DNA of 64,000 nucleotides from Actinoplanes missouriensis 431 (GCF_000284295.1 NC_017093.1:868001-932000), one strand, 5' to 3'; shown: positions 8,548 through 18,393, numbered from the stretch's first letter. Notes: generated from the letters alone by a model not told the origin. Numbers and translations are program-made.

Positions 8548-9746
8548 AACTTGGTCTTGGGAAGTTGCCGGTCTCCCACGCCGACCCGTTCGACCACGAC
8601 AACCTCGAAGATCCCGGCCCGCTGCACGAGGCCCTGCGCGAGGCGGGTCCGGTCGTGCACCTGAGTCGCTACGACACCTACGCGCTGGCCCGCTACCAGC
8701 ACGTGCACGCCGCACTCACCGACTGGCAGGCTTTCCAGTCCGCCGCCGGCGTCGGTCTGAGCAACTTCCGGTACGAGAAGCCGTGGCGCCCGCCGAGCCT
8801 GCTGCTCGAAGCAGATCCGCCCCAGCACGACGCCCCACGCCGCGTCCTGTCGGCGACCATCGGCCCGCGGTCGCTGCACCGGCTCCGGGATCAGTGGGCA
8901 GCCGCTGCCGACGACCTCGTCGACCGGGTCCTCAGCCACGGAGACGTCATCGACGCGGTGCCGGCGCTCGCCGAGGCATTCCCGCTGCGGGTCTTCCCGG
9001 ACGCCGTTGGCATCCCCGACGCCGGGCGGGAGAACCTGCTGCCCTACGGCGACCACCTGTTCAACGCGTTCGGACCACCCAACGACCTCGTCGATGCCGG
9101 ATCCGGGCGCATCGCTGACCTGTCGGCCTGGGTGAACGCCCAGTGCGCCCGCGAGGTGCTCACCCCGGACGGGTTCGGCGCCGCCATCTGGGCAGCCGCC
9201 GACCGGGGCGACCTCACACATGAGCAGGCGCCGCTGGTGGTCCGGTCCCTGCTGTCGGCCGGTGTCGACACCACCGTGCACGGACTGTCCGCCGTGCTCT
9301 ACGCCTTCGCGACCAACCCGGTGCAGTGGCAGCGGTTGCGCGAGCAGCCGGCACTGGCCCGGGTCGCCTTCGACGAGGCGGTGCGCTGGGAGTCGCCGGT
9401 GCAGACGTTCTTCCGCACGGCCACCACCGACGTCGAGATCGGGGACACCGTCATCCCGGACGGCGCGAAGATCCTGATGTTCCTCGGCGCCGCCAACCGC
9501 GACCCCCGTCGCTGGGGGAACCCTGACCGCTTCGACCTGTCCCGGGACCCGTCCGGGCACGTTGGCTTCGGCATGGGCATCCATCAGTGCGTCGGCCAGC
9601 ACATCGCCCGCCTGGAAGCCGAATCCGTGCTCACCGCCCTCGCCCGCCGGGTGTCCCGGATCGAACTCGCCGGACCGGTCCACCGCCACCACAACAACAC
9701 CCTGCGCGCCTGGCGCAGCATCCCCGTACAACTGCACCGAAAGTGA
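8544..9746 (+). CDS. Cytochrome P450
   Basis: A 400-residue soluble bacterial P450. The I-helix oxygen-binding motif is AGVDTT ([13 protein letters not shown]), the K-helix ExxR is EAVR, and the heme loop is [11 protein letters not shown] with the axial cysteine. Translational coupling to a dedicated reductase, plus a mycothiol-dependent formaldehyde dehydrogenase 5 bp downstream, suggests that the reaction releases formaldehyde, as in O-demethylation of a methoxy-aromatic compound. The substrate itself cannot be read from the sequence. N- or C-demethylation of another compound remains possible. Confidence 0.93.
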   Translation: MKLGLGKLPVSHADPFDHDNLEDPGPLHEALREAGPVVHLSRYDTYALARYQHVHAALTDWQAFQSAAGVGLSNFRYEKPWRPPSLLLEADPPQHDAPRRVLSATIGPRSLHRLRDQWAAAADDLVDRVLSHGDVIDAVPALAEAFPLRVFPDAVGIPDAGRENLLPYGDHLFNAFGPPNDLVDAGSGRIADLSAWVNAQCAREVLTPDGFGAAIWAAADRGDLTHEQAPLVVRSLLSAGVDTTVHGLSAVLYAFATNPVQWQRLREQPALARVAFDEAVRWESPVQTFFRTATTDVEIGDTVIPDGAKILMFLGAANRDPRRWGNPDRFDLSRDPSGHVGFGMGIHQCVGQHIARLEAESVLTALARRVSRIELAGPVHRHHNNTLRAWRSIPVQLHRK

Positions 9747-9751
9747 GGACC

Positions 9752-10891
9752 ATGCAGCAGGTGAAAGCGGTCATCGCACGGGCCAAGGGCGCTCCGGTCG
9801 AGCTCGTGACGATCAACGTTCCGGACCCCGGGCCCGGTGAGGCCGTGGTGAAGATCCAGTCGTGCGGGGTGTGTCACACCGACCTGCACTATCGCGAGGG
9901 CGGGATCAACGACGAGTTCCCGTTCCTGCTTGGACACGAGGCGGCCGGGATCGTGGAGGCGGTGGGCGCCGGTGTCACGGGTGTCGCGCCGGGTGATTTC
10001 GTGGTGCTGAACTGGCGTGCGGTGTGCGGGGAGTGCCGGGCGTGCAAGCGCGGTGACCTGCAGTACTGCTTCAACACGCACAACGCGAAGCAGAAGATGA
10101 CCCTGGAGGACGGCACCGATCTGTCGCCGGCGCTGGGCATCGGCGCGTTCGCGGAGAAGACCCTGGTCGCGGCCGGCCAGTGCACGAAGGTCGACCCGTC
10201 CGCCAGGCCCGCCGCCGTCGGGCTGCTCGGCTGCGGCGTGATGGCCGGCATCGGCGCGGCGATCAACACCGGCGGGGTGACCCGCGGCAAGTCCGTCGCG
10301 GTGATCGGCTGTGGTGGTGTGGGTGTCGCGGCGGTCGCGGGAGCGGCCCTCGCGGGCGCGTCGCCGATCATCGCGGTGGACATCGACCCGGCGAAGCTGG
10401 AGGCGGCCCGCAAGCTGGGCGCCACCCACCTCGTGGACTCGTCGAAGACGGATCCGGTCGAGGAGATCAAGCGGATCTGCGCCTCGGTGTATCCGGGCGC
10501 GGAGGGCGCCGACGTGGTGATCGAGGCGGTGGGCCGGCCGGAGACCTGGAAGCAGGCCTTCTACGCCCGTGACCTGGCCGGTGTGCTGGTGCTGGTCGGT
10601 GTGCCGACGCCGGACATGAGGGTGCCGGAGCTGCCGCTGATCGACGTGTTCGGCCGTGGCGGCGCGCTCAAGTCGTCGTGGTACGGCGACTGCCTGCCGT
10701 CCCGGGACTTCCCGATGCTCGTCGACTTGTACCGGCAGGGCCGTCTCGACCTGGACGCGTTCGTCACCGAGGAGGTCGGCATCGAGGACGTGGAGGCCGC
10801 GTTCGCGAAGATGCACGGGCCCGCTACGGCCGGTGAAGCACCGGTGCTGCGTTCGGTGGTCGTCCTGCGTGCCCGCCTCGAAGAAATCTAG
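9752..10891 (+). CDS. mscR: S-(hydroxymethyl)mycothiol dehydrogenase (mycothiol-dependent formaldehyde dehydrogenase)
   Basis: A 379-residue zinc alcohol dehydrogenase of the MDR superfamily. It carries the catalytic zinc cysteine and histidine in [20 protein letters not shown] and GHEAAGIVE, a structural-zinc lobe with [10 protein letters not shown], and the NAD site [11 protein letters not shown]. Stretches such as [28 protein letters not shown] and [14 protein letters not shown] are as I know them from MscR/AdhE2-type formaldehyde dehydrogenases. These oxidise the adduct of formaldehyde with mycothiol toward formate. It follows the P450 by 5 bp, in one operon, where it would remove formaldehyde. 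A terminator hairpin follows at 10897. Confidence 0.9.
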   Translation: MQQVKAVIARAKGAPVELVTINVPDPGPGEAVVKIQSCGVCHTDLHYREGGINDEFPFLLGHEAAGIVEAVGAGVTGVAPGDFVVLNWRAVCGECRACKRGDLQYCFNTHNAKQKMTLEDGTDLSPALGIGAFAEKTLVAAGQCTKVDPSARPAAVGLLGCGVMAGIGAAINTGGVTRGKSVAVIGCGGVGVAAVAGAALAGASPIIAVDIDPAKLEAARKLGATHLVDSSKTDPVEEIKRICASVYPGAEGADVVIEAVGRPETWKQAFYARDLAGVLVLVGVPTPDMRVPELPLIDVFGRGGALKSSWYGDCLPSRDFPMLVDLYRQGRLDLDAFVTEEVGIEDVEAAFAKMHGPATAGEAPVLRSVVVLRARLEEI

Positions 10892-10896
10892 GCTGA

Positions 10897-10930
10897 CCGG
10901 GCGGGCGCCGGCAGTCAGGTGCCCGCCCGG
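10897..10930 (+). terminator. Terminator of the P450 operon
   Basis: Perfect 10-bp stem CCGGGCGGGC / GCCCGCCCGG with a 14-nt loop, 5 bp after the mscR stop. There is no T-run, as is common in high-GC actinobacteria. Confidence 0.7.
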
Positions 10931-10960
10931 CTGGTTGTCTCGAAACGGAGTTGTCTGACG

Positions 10961-11860
10961 ATGGCCCGCCATGTCGATCTCAACATGTTGACCGCGCTGG
11001 ACGCGCTGCTCACCGAATGCAGCGTCACCCGGGCCGCCGAACGGCTCCAGATCAGCCAACCCGCGATGAGCTCAGCCCTGGCCCGGCTCCGCCGGCACTT
11101 CGGCGATGACCTGCTCATCCGCATCGGACAGAGCTATCAACTCACCCCCCTGGCGGCCCGGCTCGCCGCACCGACCGCTGACGTCGTCGCAGCCGCCGAC
11201 CAGGTCCTCAGCGCTCAACCGGACTTCGACCCGACACTGTCTCGGCGCACCTTCACCGTCATCATGTCGGACTACGCGCTGACCGTGCTCGGCGCGGCTG
11301 TGGCGGCGCTGATCGATGAGCGAGCACCCCACGTGCGGATGCATGTCCAGCCCACCACCCGTCAGAACGTCGATCAGGCCGCCGACGAACTACGCGACGT
11401 CGACCTGCTGGTGCTGCCACACGGCATCGTCACCGGGCTGCCGCACCGCAACCTGTATCAGGACGAGTGGGCGTGCCTTGTCGACGCCTCCACTGATACG
11501 GCACTGACCGGCGAAGACCTGGCTCGTCGATCATGGGTGCTGACCTACCACGATGGCACGGCGATCACTACCGCTGCCCGCGAGCTGCGCACCCACGGCA
11601 TCGACCTCGACGCACGGCTGGTGGTCGACAGTTACACGGTGCTGCCCGCCCTGATCGCCGGCACCGGGCGGGTTGCCCTGGTGCAACGACAGCTTGGTGC
11701 GGCGATGGAGGCCTCCGGCCGGGTACGGATGCTCGACTGTCCCTTCCCGACCGCACCGATCGTCGAAGCGATGTGGTGGCACCCGGGTCACGAGAACGAT
11801 CCGGCGCATCAATGGCTCCGGCAGTGCTTCCTCGACGCCGCCATCCAGGTTCAGCAATAG
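10961..11860 (+). CDS. LysR family transcriptional regulator
   Basis: A 299-residue LysR protein. The N-terminal winged helix (VDLNMLTALDALLTECSVTRAAERLQISQPAMSSAL) is of the NodD-like subgroup, followed by the two-lobed effector domain. The ATG start has GGAG 10 bases upstream. It stands alone between the P450 operon terminator and the beta-helix gene, in the same direction. It could control either; the sequence does not decide. Confidence 0.9.
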   Translation: MARHVDLNMLTALDALLTECSVTRAAERLQISQPAMSSALARLRRHFGDDLLIRIGQSYQLTPLAARLAAPTADVVAAADQVLSAQPDFDPTLSRRTFTVIMSDYALTVLGAAVAALIDERAPHVRMHVQPTTRQNVDQAADELRDVDLLVLPHGIVTGLPHRNLYQDEWACLVDASTDTALTGEDLARRSWVLTYHDGTAITTAARELRTHGIDLDARLVVDSYTVLPALIAGTGRVALVQRQLGAAMEASGRVRMLDCPFPTAPIVEAMWWHPGHENDPAHQWLRQCFLDAAIQVQQ

Positions 11861-12014
11861 CGCTGGGACACCGTTCATTCACACGACGGATACACCGCAT
11901 AAACAATCTCGTCTTCTCCGCTGGCGTGGCATTCCGGCACGGTGACGGCACCCGCGCGCCATCCCCACCCGCGGCCACCACGCGGGTACGGCGCGCCGAG
12001 CTGAGGAGACATTC

Positions 12015-13916
12015 GTGCGAACACGGCGACGAAACCCCGTAGTAGTCTCGATCTTCGCTGCCATCACGACCGCCGGCGCTCTCGCCTTCCCCGGCGCGAC
12101 CCCGTCGGCATGGGCAGCGACCACTCCGGACTTCGGCCCGAATGTCAAGATTTTCGACCCGAAGACTCCCGTCACAGATATCAACGCCTTCTTGCAGAAG
12201 ATCTCCGCCGAGCCGGAGTTCAGCACAAACCGGCAGGCGGTCTACTTCAAACCGGGCGTCTACGGCAACGCGGCCGGCCAGAACGACCCGGCGACGGCCA
12301 CCGGCATCGTCAACAGCGAAGTCGGCTACTACACCTCGATCGCCGGACTCGGCACGTCACCCACCAGCGTCACGATCAACGGCGCCCTGCACTCCGAGCC
12401 GCGGCAGAACGCCGACGGCTCCTCCGACGGGCTGACCAACTTCTACCGCTCACTGGACAACCTCTCCATCAACCCGATCCAACGACCGGTGGGCGCGGAC
12501 GCGGAGCGCGCCAAGCCGGAAGGTGTCGCGCCGGCACACACCATGCGCTGGGCCACCTCCCAGGCGTCTTCGCTGCGCCGCGTCGACATCCAGGGCAACC
12601 TGGACCTCAACGGCGCCTACGGTGCCACTCTGTTCGGCACCACCATGGCCGACAGCCGGATCAGCGGCACCGTCAACAGCGGCGGTGACGCCGGACCGGG
12701 CCAGGCGCAGTACTACGTGCGTGACAGTCAGATCGGCAGCTGGCGCGGCGGCTCCGCCAACCTCGTCTTCTCCGGCGTGAAGGGCGCACCGGCCAGCGAC
12801 TTCACCGGCCGCGGCATCACCACCCTGCCGACCACCCCGACGTCACGGCCCGCCCCCTTCCTCACCGTGAACGGCGACTCCTACGCGGTGTTCGTGCCGA
12901 AGGCCCGCACCAACGCCTCGGGCGTGAACTGGGCAACCGACAGCACTGCCGGCACCAGCATCCCGATCTCCCGTTTCCACATCGCCAAACCGGGCACCGA
13001 CACCGCCGCGACGATCAACAAGGCTCTCGCGTCCGGTAAGCACCTCATCCTCACCCCCGGCATCTACCGCCTCAACGGCCCGATCACGGTGACCCGAGCC
13101 GACACCGTCGTCATGGGCATGGGATACGCGACGCTGGCACCCACCGGCGGGCAGGCCGCGATCGAGGTGAGCGACGTCAAGGGCGTCGTCATCTCCAGCC
13201 TGCTGGTCGACGCGAGCCCCGGCACCGACGTGCTGGTCAAGATCGGAACCGGCACCGCGAACAACATCGGTGACGCGACCAACCCGACGACGCTCAGCGA
13301 CCTGTTCGTCCGCATCGGCGGCGCCCAGGCCGGCTCCAGCAAGATCTCGTTGCAGGTTAACCAGAGCAAGGTCATCCTCGACGACAACTGGCTCTGGCGC
13401 GCCGACCATGGCACCGGCGTGGGCTGGACCAGCAACACCAGCGACACCGGGCTCGTCGTCAACGGCACGGACGTCACCGCGCTCGGGCTGTTCGTCGAAC
13501 ACCACCAGAAGAACCAGGTCATCTGGAACGGCGAGCGCGGCCGGACGGTCTTCTACCAGAGCGAGTTCCCGTACGACCCGCCGAACCAGGCCGCCTGGAT
13601 GGACGGCACCAAGGAGGGCTACGCGTCATACAAGGTCGCGTCCGGCGTGACGACTCACGCGGCCACAGGCACGGCGATCTACACGCTGTTCCTCGACTCC
13701 ACCTTCGCCGGCGCGCCGGTGCACGCCTGGACCTCCATCGAGGCCCCTCAGCGCGCCAGCGTCCGCTTCACCGCGATGACGACCGCGGTCATCGCGTTCG
13801 GCGGCGGCATCCGCAACATCGTCGGCACCACCGGCGCCGCCGTGGACGCGACGCAGCCCAACCAGGTCGTTCCCGGCTTCACCGCATCTGCCCGGCTGGC
13901 TGCCCACCCCCGCTGA
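12015..13916 (+). CDS. Secreted right-handed beta-helix (pectate lyase/GH55-like) protein
   Basis: A 633-residue protein starting at GTG with a GAGGAGA ribosome site. A Sec signal peptide (MRTRRRNPVV, hydrophobic core, cleavage near PSAWA-ATTP around residue 34) precedes two halves with repeated short hydrophobic rungs. The first half contains YFKPGVYGN and SLDNLSINPIQRPVGAD; the second contains LILTPGIYRLNGPI and WLWRADHG. This is the fold of GH55 exo-beta-1,3-glucanases and pectate lyase-like proteins, and I recall similar long secreted actinobacterial proteins misnamed as adenylyl cyclase or coagulation factor proteins. Polysaccharide binding or cleavage is likely; the substrate is not known. 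Its neighbour is the rhamnoside operon. Confidence 0.8.
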   Translation: MRTRRRNPVVVSIFAAITTAGALAFPGATPSAWAATTPDFGPNVKIFDPKTPVTDINAFLQKISAEPEFSTNRQAVYFKPGVYGNAAGQNDPATATGIVNSEVGYYTSIAGLGTSPTSVTINGALHSEPRQNADGSSDGLTNFYRSLDNLSINPIQRPVGADAERAKPEGVAPAHTMRWATSQASSLRRVDIQGNLDLNGAYGATLFGTTMADSRISGTVNSGGDAGPGQAQYYVRDSQIGSWRGGSANLVFSGVKGAPASDFTGRGITTLPTTPTSRPAPFLTVNGDSYAVFVPKARTNASGVNWATDSTAGTSIPISRFHIAKPGTDTAATINKALASGKHLILTPGIYRLNGPITVTRADTVVMGMGYATLAPTGGQAAIEVSDVKGVVISSLLVDASPGTDVLVKIGTGTANNIGDATNPTTLSDLFVRIGGAQAGSSKISLQVNQSKVILDDNWLWRADHGTGVGWTSNTSDTGLVVNGTDVTALGLFVEHHQKNQVIWNGERGRTVFYQSEFPYDPPNQAAWMDGTKEGYASYKVASGVTTHAATGTAIYTLFLDSTFAGAPVHAWTSIEAPQRASVRFTAMTTAVIAFGGGIRNIVGTTGAAVDATQPNQVVPGFTASARLAAHPR

Positions 13917-13933
13917 TCACCCGATGAGGCGAT

Positions 13934-13962
13934 GACCCCGGCTGCCTCAGGCGGCCGGGGTC
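13934..13962. terminator. Bidirectional terminator between convergent genes
   Basis: Stem GACCCCGGC / GCCGGGGTC with an 11-nt loop that includes the stop codon of the minus-strand LacI gene. It can serve both the beta-helix gene and the LacI gene. Confidence 0.7.
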
Positions 13963-14957
13963 GAGCCGCTGGATTGCCGGACCACCAGTTCGGGCTGGAA
14001 GACCACCTGCCGATGCCGGTGCTGGCCCGGTTCGGCGATCTCCTCGAACAGCAGCTCGGCAGCAACCCGGCCCAGTTCGGTACGGGGCTGCCGGACCGAC
14101 GTCAGCGGCACGGCGGCCGCAGCGGCGTAGTCGATGTCGTCGTAGCCGACGATCGCCAGCTCGGCCGGCACCCGCAGACCGTGGCCGCTGACCGCTTGCA
14201 ACAACCCCAGCGCCAGCAGGTCGTTGGCGCAGAACACCGCGTCCGGCCGGGCCGACGCCGACCTGCCGGCCAGCGCGGCTCCCACACCGCGGCCGGTCAC
14301 GACGCTCACGGTCTCGGTCTCGATGACCTCGAGCGTCGCGCCGGCCGCCGCGCATATCGCGTGCGCACCGGCCAGCCGGGCGGCGACCTGCGGTATGGAC
14401 AACGGTCCGCCGATGAAGGCCAGGCGGCGATGGCCGGTGGCGATGAGGTGCTCAGCGGCGAGCCGGCCGCCGGTGTGGTCGTCCACCGACACGCAGCACA
14501 GGTCCCGCCGTGAGGAGCCGCGGTCGACCAGTGTCACCGGGGTTCCGCGGCGCGCCAGATCGGTGACCGCAGGCACCGCCTCATGCACCGGACTGGCGAG
14601 GATTCCTTGCACCCGCTGGCTCTCCAACCGGTCGAAATAGCGGGCCTCCCGTTCGCCGGACTCGCCGCTGCTGTACAGCATGACCACGACGTCACGCTGA
14701 TCGGCGACCTGTTCGGCGCCTCGGGTCAGGTCGGCGAAGAACGGATTGGTCACGTCCGGGACGATCAGGCCGATGGCCCGGCGGCGCCCAGCGGCCAGCG
14801 ACCGGGCCGCCTCGTTCGGCACGTAGCCGAGGTGCGTAATGGCAGCGTGTACCCGCTGACGCGTGGCTGGAGCCACAGCGTGCGGCCGATTGAGCACGTT
14901 GCTGACGGTGCCGACGGACACGCCGGCGTGCGCGGCGACGTCCGCGATCCTGATCAC
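13947..14957 (-). CDS. LacI/GalR family regulator, divergent from the sugar ABC operon
   Basis: A 336-residue protein with HTH IRIADVAAHAGVSVGTVSNVLNRP and a sugar-binding regulatory domain ending in SVRQPRTELGRVAAELL. The GTG at 14957 starts directly before the HTH; longer readings start within the divergent promoter region. Its position back-to-back with the substrate-binding protein gene makes it the most likely repressor of the rhamnoside operon. The 260-bp gap contains operator-like sequences. Confidence 0.9.
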   Translation of the reverse strand: MIRIADVAAHAGVSVGTVSNVLNRPHAVAPATRQRVHAAITHLGYVPNEAARSLAAGRRRAIGLIVPDVTNPFFADLTRGAEQVADQRDVVVMLYSSGESGEREARYFDRLESQRVQGILASPVHEAVPAVTDLARRGTPVTLVDRGSSRRDLCCVSVDDHTGGRLAAEHLIATGHRRLAFIGGPLSIPQVAARLAGAHAICAAAGATLEVIETETVSVVTGRGVGAALAGRSASARPDAVFCANDLLALGLLQAVSGHGLRVPAELAIVGYDDIDYAAAAAVPLTSVRQPRTELGRVAAELLFEEIAEPGQHRHRQVVFQPELVVRQSSGSTPAA

Positions 14958-15217
14958 GGGCAGAGCGTAGGTCAGACGCTTCAATCCCGAACAGCCCTGA
15001 AACGGCCAGCGCCCTGAAGGGGAGTCTATACCGCCGCGCCGCGCCCGACTCTGTTTCACACGTGTTGAATCGCGATAAACGCTGGTAGCGATCGTGAACT
15101 GCGGATATCCAAGCGATCAATAAGCGGTATCAACAACCTCGTATTGACCACGTGTCCTTGCCCACAGAGTCTTTAGACGCTTCAACGAAGACTTCCCGCG
15201 GTCGTCAAGGAGGACCT
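14958..15217. promoter_or_regulatory. Divergent promoter region of the rhamnoside locus
   Basis: The 11-bp sequence AGACGCTTCAA occurs at 14974-14984 and again at 15175-15185, close to each gene start. The middle holds the palindrome ACACGTGT (15058-15065) overlapping TTGAATCGCGATAAAC, whose ATCGCGAT core (15069-15076) has the central CG typical of LacI-family operators. No single promoter could be assigned with confidence. Confidence 0.45.
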
Positions 15218-16531
15218 GTGGCACCCATATCTCCGCGCACCCGCCGACCCGCCCGCGTGGCGGCGGCGATCAGCGCTCTGGCGCTTGTGGCCTGCACCGC
15301 CGCCTGCGGTGGGGCAGACGACGACACCGCCTCCGGCGGCTCGTCGGCCAAGAACTTCTCGTTCCTGTCGATCAACGAGAACACCACGATCCCGGCCACC
15401 CTCACCACGCTGAGCCAGAAGGAGTGCGCCACCCAGAACACCGCGCAGCCCCTGGAGATCAAGAAGCAGGCGCAGGCCAGCCTCGACCAGCAGCTGCAGC
15501 TCCTGGCCGGACAGGGTGCCCTGCCACAGACGTTCATCGCCGCGAACGCGCCGTCGCTGACCAGCCAGCTCGCCGACAGCGGCTCGGTGCTCGACACCGC
15601 CGCGATCTCCGAGGGCGTGCTGCCCGCCGCGTCGTCGACGATCAAGAGCCTGTACGACGGCAAGCAGCTCGTGCTGCCGACCGAGCTGAACATCGAGGGC
15701 ATCTGGTACAACAAGAAGCTGCTCGCCGACAACGGCATCACCACCCCGCCGGCCACCTGGGACGACCTGACCGCCGCATTCGCGAAGCTTCAGGCCGCGG
15801 GCGTGCAGCCGATCTCGCAAGCCGGTAAGGGCGGCGACGGCTGGGGTGTGACCCGCTGGGTCGGCAACTACATCCTGCGCTCGCAGGGCCCCGACGCGCT
15901 GAAGAAGGTCGCCGACGGGCAGGCCAAGCTCACCGACCCGCAGTACGTCGCGGCCGCTGACGCCATCGCCGCGCTCGGCAAGGCCGGCTACTTCGGCAAG
16001 TCGCCCACCTCGATCGACTACGCGACAGCGCTCAACACGTTCCTCGCCGGCAAGGCCGCCTTCATCTACATGGGCTCCTGGGCGCTGTCGGACTTCAACG
16101 ACGAGAGCAAGAACAAGGTCGGCGCGGACAACGTCGGCTTCCTGAAGTTCCCGACCGTCACCGGTGGCGCCGGCACCGCCGACCAGATGCCCGCCAACGT
16201 CGGCACCGCCCTCGCGATCTCGAAGAAGGCGTACGAGAACGACACCAACACCCAGGCCTGGGTGAAGTGCATCGTCGACAACTACGGCACCGTGGCGCTG
16301 CGCGATTCCAGCCAGATCACCGGCTTCGCCACGGACGGCAGCGTCGAGGTCCCGGCCCTGACCAAGCAGATCCAGAGCGAGATCAGCAACGTGCAGACCA
16401 GCGTCCTGTGGTTCGAGGCGTACTTCTCGGCCAAGGCCACCACCATCAGCCAGGGCAACGGCGGCTTGCTCGCCGGCGGTCAGCTGACCGGCGAGAAGTT
16501 CATGCAGACGGTCACCGCCAACCTGGGCTGA
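15218..16531 (+). CDS. Sugar ABC transporter substrate-binding lipoprotein
   Basis: A 437-residue extracellular solute-binding protein of family 1. The GTG start has a near-perfect AAGGAGGA site. The signal peptide ends in a lipobox (LVAC around residue 25), so the mature protein is lipid-anchored outside the membrane. Family features include GIWYNKKLLADNGI, TWDDLTAAFAKL, and FLAGKAAFIYMGSWALSDF. It delivers a sugar to the two permeases encoded next. The alpha-L-rhamnosidase at the end of the operon suggests rhamnosyl oligosaccharides as ligand, but this is inference. Confidence 0.93.
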   Translation: MAPISPRTRRPARVAAAISALALVACTAACGGADDDTASGGSSAKNFSFLSINENTTIPATLTTLSQKECATQNTAQPLEIKKQAQASLDQQLQLLAGQGALPQTFIAANAPSLTSQLADSGSVLDTAAISEGVLPAASSTIKSLYDGKQLVLPTELNIEGIWYNKKLLADNGITTPPATWDDLTAAFAKLQAAGVQPISQAGKGGDGWGVTRWVGNYILRSQGPDALKKVADGQAKLTDPQYVAAADAIAALGKAGYFGKSPTSIDYATALNTFLAGKAAFIYMGSWALSDFNDESKNKVGADNVGFLKFPTVTGGAGTADQMPANVGTALAISKKAYENDTNTQAWVKCIVDNYGTVALRDSSQITGFATDGSVEVPALTKQIQSEISNVQTSVLWFEAYFSAKATTISQGNGGLLAGGQLTGEKFMQTVTANLG

Positions 16532-16543
16532 CCCTGGAGGACG

Positions 16544-16585
16544 GAGCGCCGGCGGTCTGGCTGGGGTGTCGTGCCGCCGGCGCTC
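16544..16585 (+). promoter_or_regulatory. Intra-operon hairpin after the binding-protein gene
   Basis: Perfect 12-bp stem GAGCGCCGGCGG / CCGCCGGCGCTC with an 18-nt loop in the 77-bp gap between the binding-protein and permease genes. It is well placed to attenuate read-through or protect the upstream mRNA, giving more binding protein than permease. Confidence 0.65.
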
Positions 16586-16608
16586 ACCTAGAGAGGCAAC
16601 AAACGAGA

Positions 16609-17493
16609 ATGCACAGCGTGCTCGGCGACCGGAAGTCGGTCGCCATCCTGCTCGGACCAGCGCTCCTGGTCTACTCACTGATCATGCTGGTGCCGATGCT
16701 GTGGTCGCTGGGCTACACGTTCTTCACCGGCAGCGTCATCTCCGGCTTCACCTGGGCCGGCGGCGCCAACTTCAGCAAACTGTTCGACGACCCGGCCCTA
16801 CCCACGGCGTTGTGGTTCACCGTGAAGTACGCCGTCGTCATCACCGTCGGACAGGTCCTCGTCGGATACCTGCTCGCGCTCCTCTATGTCTTCTTCCTGC
16901 GCCGGGCCGGCTCGATCATCCGCACCCTGGTGTTCTTCCCGGTCATCCTCCCCACCGTCGCGGTCGCCCTGCTGTTCCAGAAGTTCTTCGAGTACGCGCC
17001 ACAGACCGGCCCGGTCAACGCCGCGATCGAAGCGTTCGGCGGCACCGGCGTCGACTTCTTCAGCACCCCCGGCCACGCGTTCCTCGTCGTCGCGCTCATG
17101 GACATCTGGCGCTCGATGGGCTTCTACGCGGTCCTGCTCTACGCCGGCCTGCTCGACATCCCCGACGAGATGATGGAAGCCGCCTCGACGGACGGCGCCG
17201 GCACCTGGCGGCTCATCCGCAGCATCATCGTCCCGCTGTCCCTGCCGGTCCTGGTGAGCTCGCTCGTGTTCAGCATCAACGGCACGCTCAAGGCGTTCGA
17301 CTCCATCTACGCCCTGACCGGCGGCGGCCCCGGCAGCGCCACCAGCCCGCTGACGCTCTACATGTACCAAACCTCGTTCGCCTACGGCGACTACGGATAC
17401 GGCTCGACCATCGCCCTCACCCTGACCGTGCTGTGCCTGCTGGTCACCGTTGTCATCTTCCGCGCGACGCGCCGCGACGTGGGACAGGGATAA
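16609..17493 (+). CDS. Sugar ABC transporter permease (MalF/UgpA type)
   Basis: A 294-residue inner-membrane protein of the CUT1 sugar importer family with six hydrophobic segments. The EAA loop contacting the ATPase is near residues 185-205 (EMMEAASTDGAGTWRLIRSIIVP). ATG 16609 was chosen because the hydrophobic first segment begins shortly after it. It is followed after 3 bp by the second permease. No ATPase gene lies in the operon; a shared MsiK-type ATPase elsewhere is usual in actinobacteria. Confidence 0.93.
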   Translation: MHSVLGDRKSVAILLGPALLVYSLIMLVPMLWSLGYTFFTGSVISGFTWAGGANFSKLFDDPALPTALWFTVKYAVVITVGQVLVGYLLALLYVFFLRRAGSIIRTLVFFPVILPTVAVALLFQKFFEYAPQTGPVNAAIEAFGGTGVDFFSTPGHAFLVVALMDIWRSMGFYAVLLYAGLLDIPDEMMEAASTDGAGTWRLIRSIIVPLSLPVLVSSLVFSINGTLKAFDSIYALTGGGPGSATSPLTLYMYQTSFAYGDYGYGSTIALTLTVLCLLVTVVIFRATRRDVGQG

Positions 17494-17496
17494 GCC

Positions 17497-18393
17497 ATGA
17501 CACTGACCACCAGCCGCCCGGCCCGCGCCGCAACCAGCGCGCCCGCGCCACGCAACACCCGCGACTGGCGGCGCACCGTGCGCCGGCTGCCCGGCTACGC
17601 CTGTGTGGCCCTGTTGCTGATCATCGTGGTGTACCCGCTGATCTGGCTGTTCCTGGGCTCCTTCAAGACCCAGGACGAGTTCCTCAACGGCTCGACCACC
17701 GCCCTGCCGGAAAGCTTCACCAACTTCGACAACTACACACAGGCGTGGTCGTCGGTGGCGACCTACCTGCAGAACTCGCTGCTCACAGTCGTGCCCGCCC
17801 TCGCCCTGATCATCGTGCTCGGCACGGCGGCTGGGTTCGCGCTCGAGGTGCTGGTCTGGAAGGGCCGGCAGACCACCCTGCTGCTCTTCCTCGCCGGGAT
17901 CATGATCCCCGGCCAGATGATCCTGCTGCCGCTCTTCACCGTCTACTTCAACCTGCACCTGACCGGCACACTCTGGCCGCTGATCATCACCTACACCGCC
18001 ACCGGCCTGCCGCTGACGGTCTTCATGATGGCCACCTACTTCCGCGCGATCCCCAAGAGCGTCTTCGAAGCCGCCACCATGGACGGCGCCAGCATCATCC
18101 GCTCGTTCGTCTCGATCGGCTTCCCGATGATGCGCAACTCGGTACTGACGATCGCGCTCGTGCAGTTCTTCTTCCTCTGGAACGACCTGCTCATCGCGCT
18201 GACCTTCACCACCGACGACGCGCAACGCACCGTCCAGGTCGGCCTGCTCAACTTCACCGGCCAGTTCGGCGTCGTCGAGTACGGCCCTACCTTCGCCGCG
18301 ATCTGCATCAACGTGCTGCTGATCCTGGCCATCTACATCTTCCTCAACCAGCGAGTCATGCGCGGCCTGGCGGCCGGCGCGGTGAAGGGCTGA
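17497..18393 (+). CDS. Sugar ABC transporter permease (MalG/UgpE type)
   Basis: A 298-residue partner permease with six hydrophobic segments and the EAA motif FEAATMDGASIIRSFVSIGFP near residues 188-208. It ends 6 bp before the rhamnosidase start. With the preceding permease it forms the channel of a CUT1 importer. Confidence 0.93.
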   Translation: MTLTTSRPARAATSAPAPRNTRDWRRTVRRLPGYACVALLLIIVVYPLIWLFLGSFKTQDEFLNGSTTALPESFTNFDNYTQAWSSVATYLQNSLLTVVPALALIIVLGTAAGFALEVLVWKGRQTTLLLFLAGIMIPGQMILLPLFTVYFNLHLTGTLWPLIITYTATGLPLTVFMMATYFRAIPKSVFEAATMDGASIIRSFVSIGFPMMRNSVLTIALVQFFFLWNDLLIALTFTTDDAQRTVQVGLLNFTGQFGVVEYGPTFAAICINVLLILAIYIFLNQRVMRGLAAGAVKG

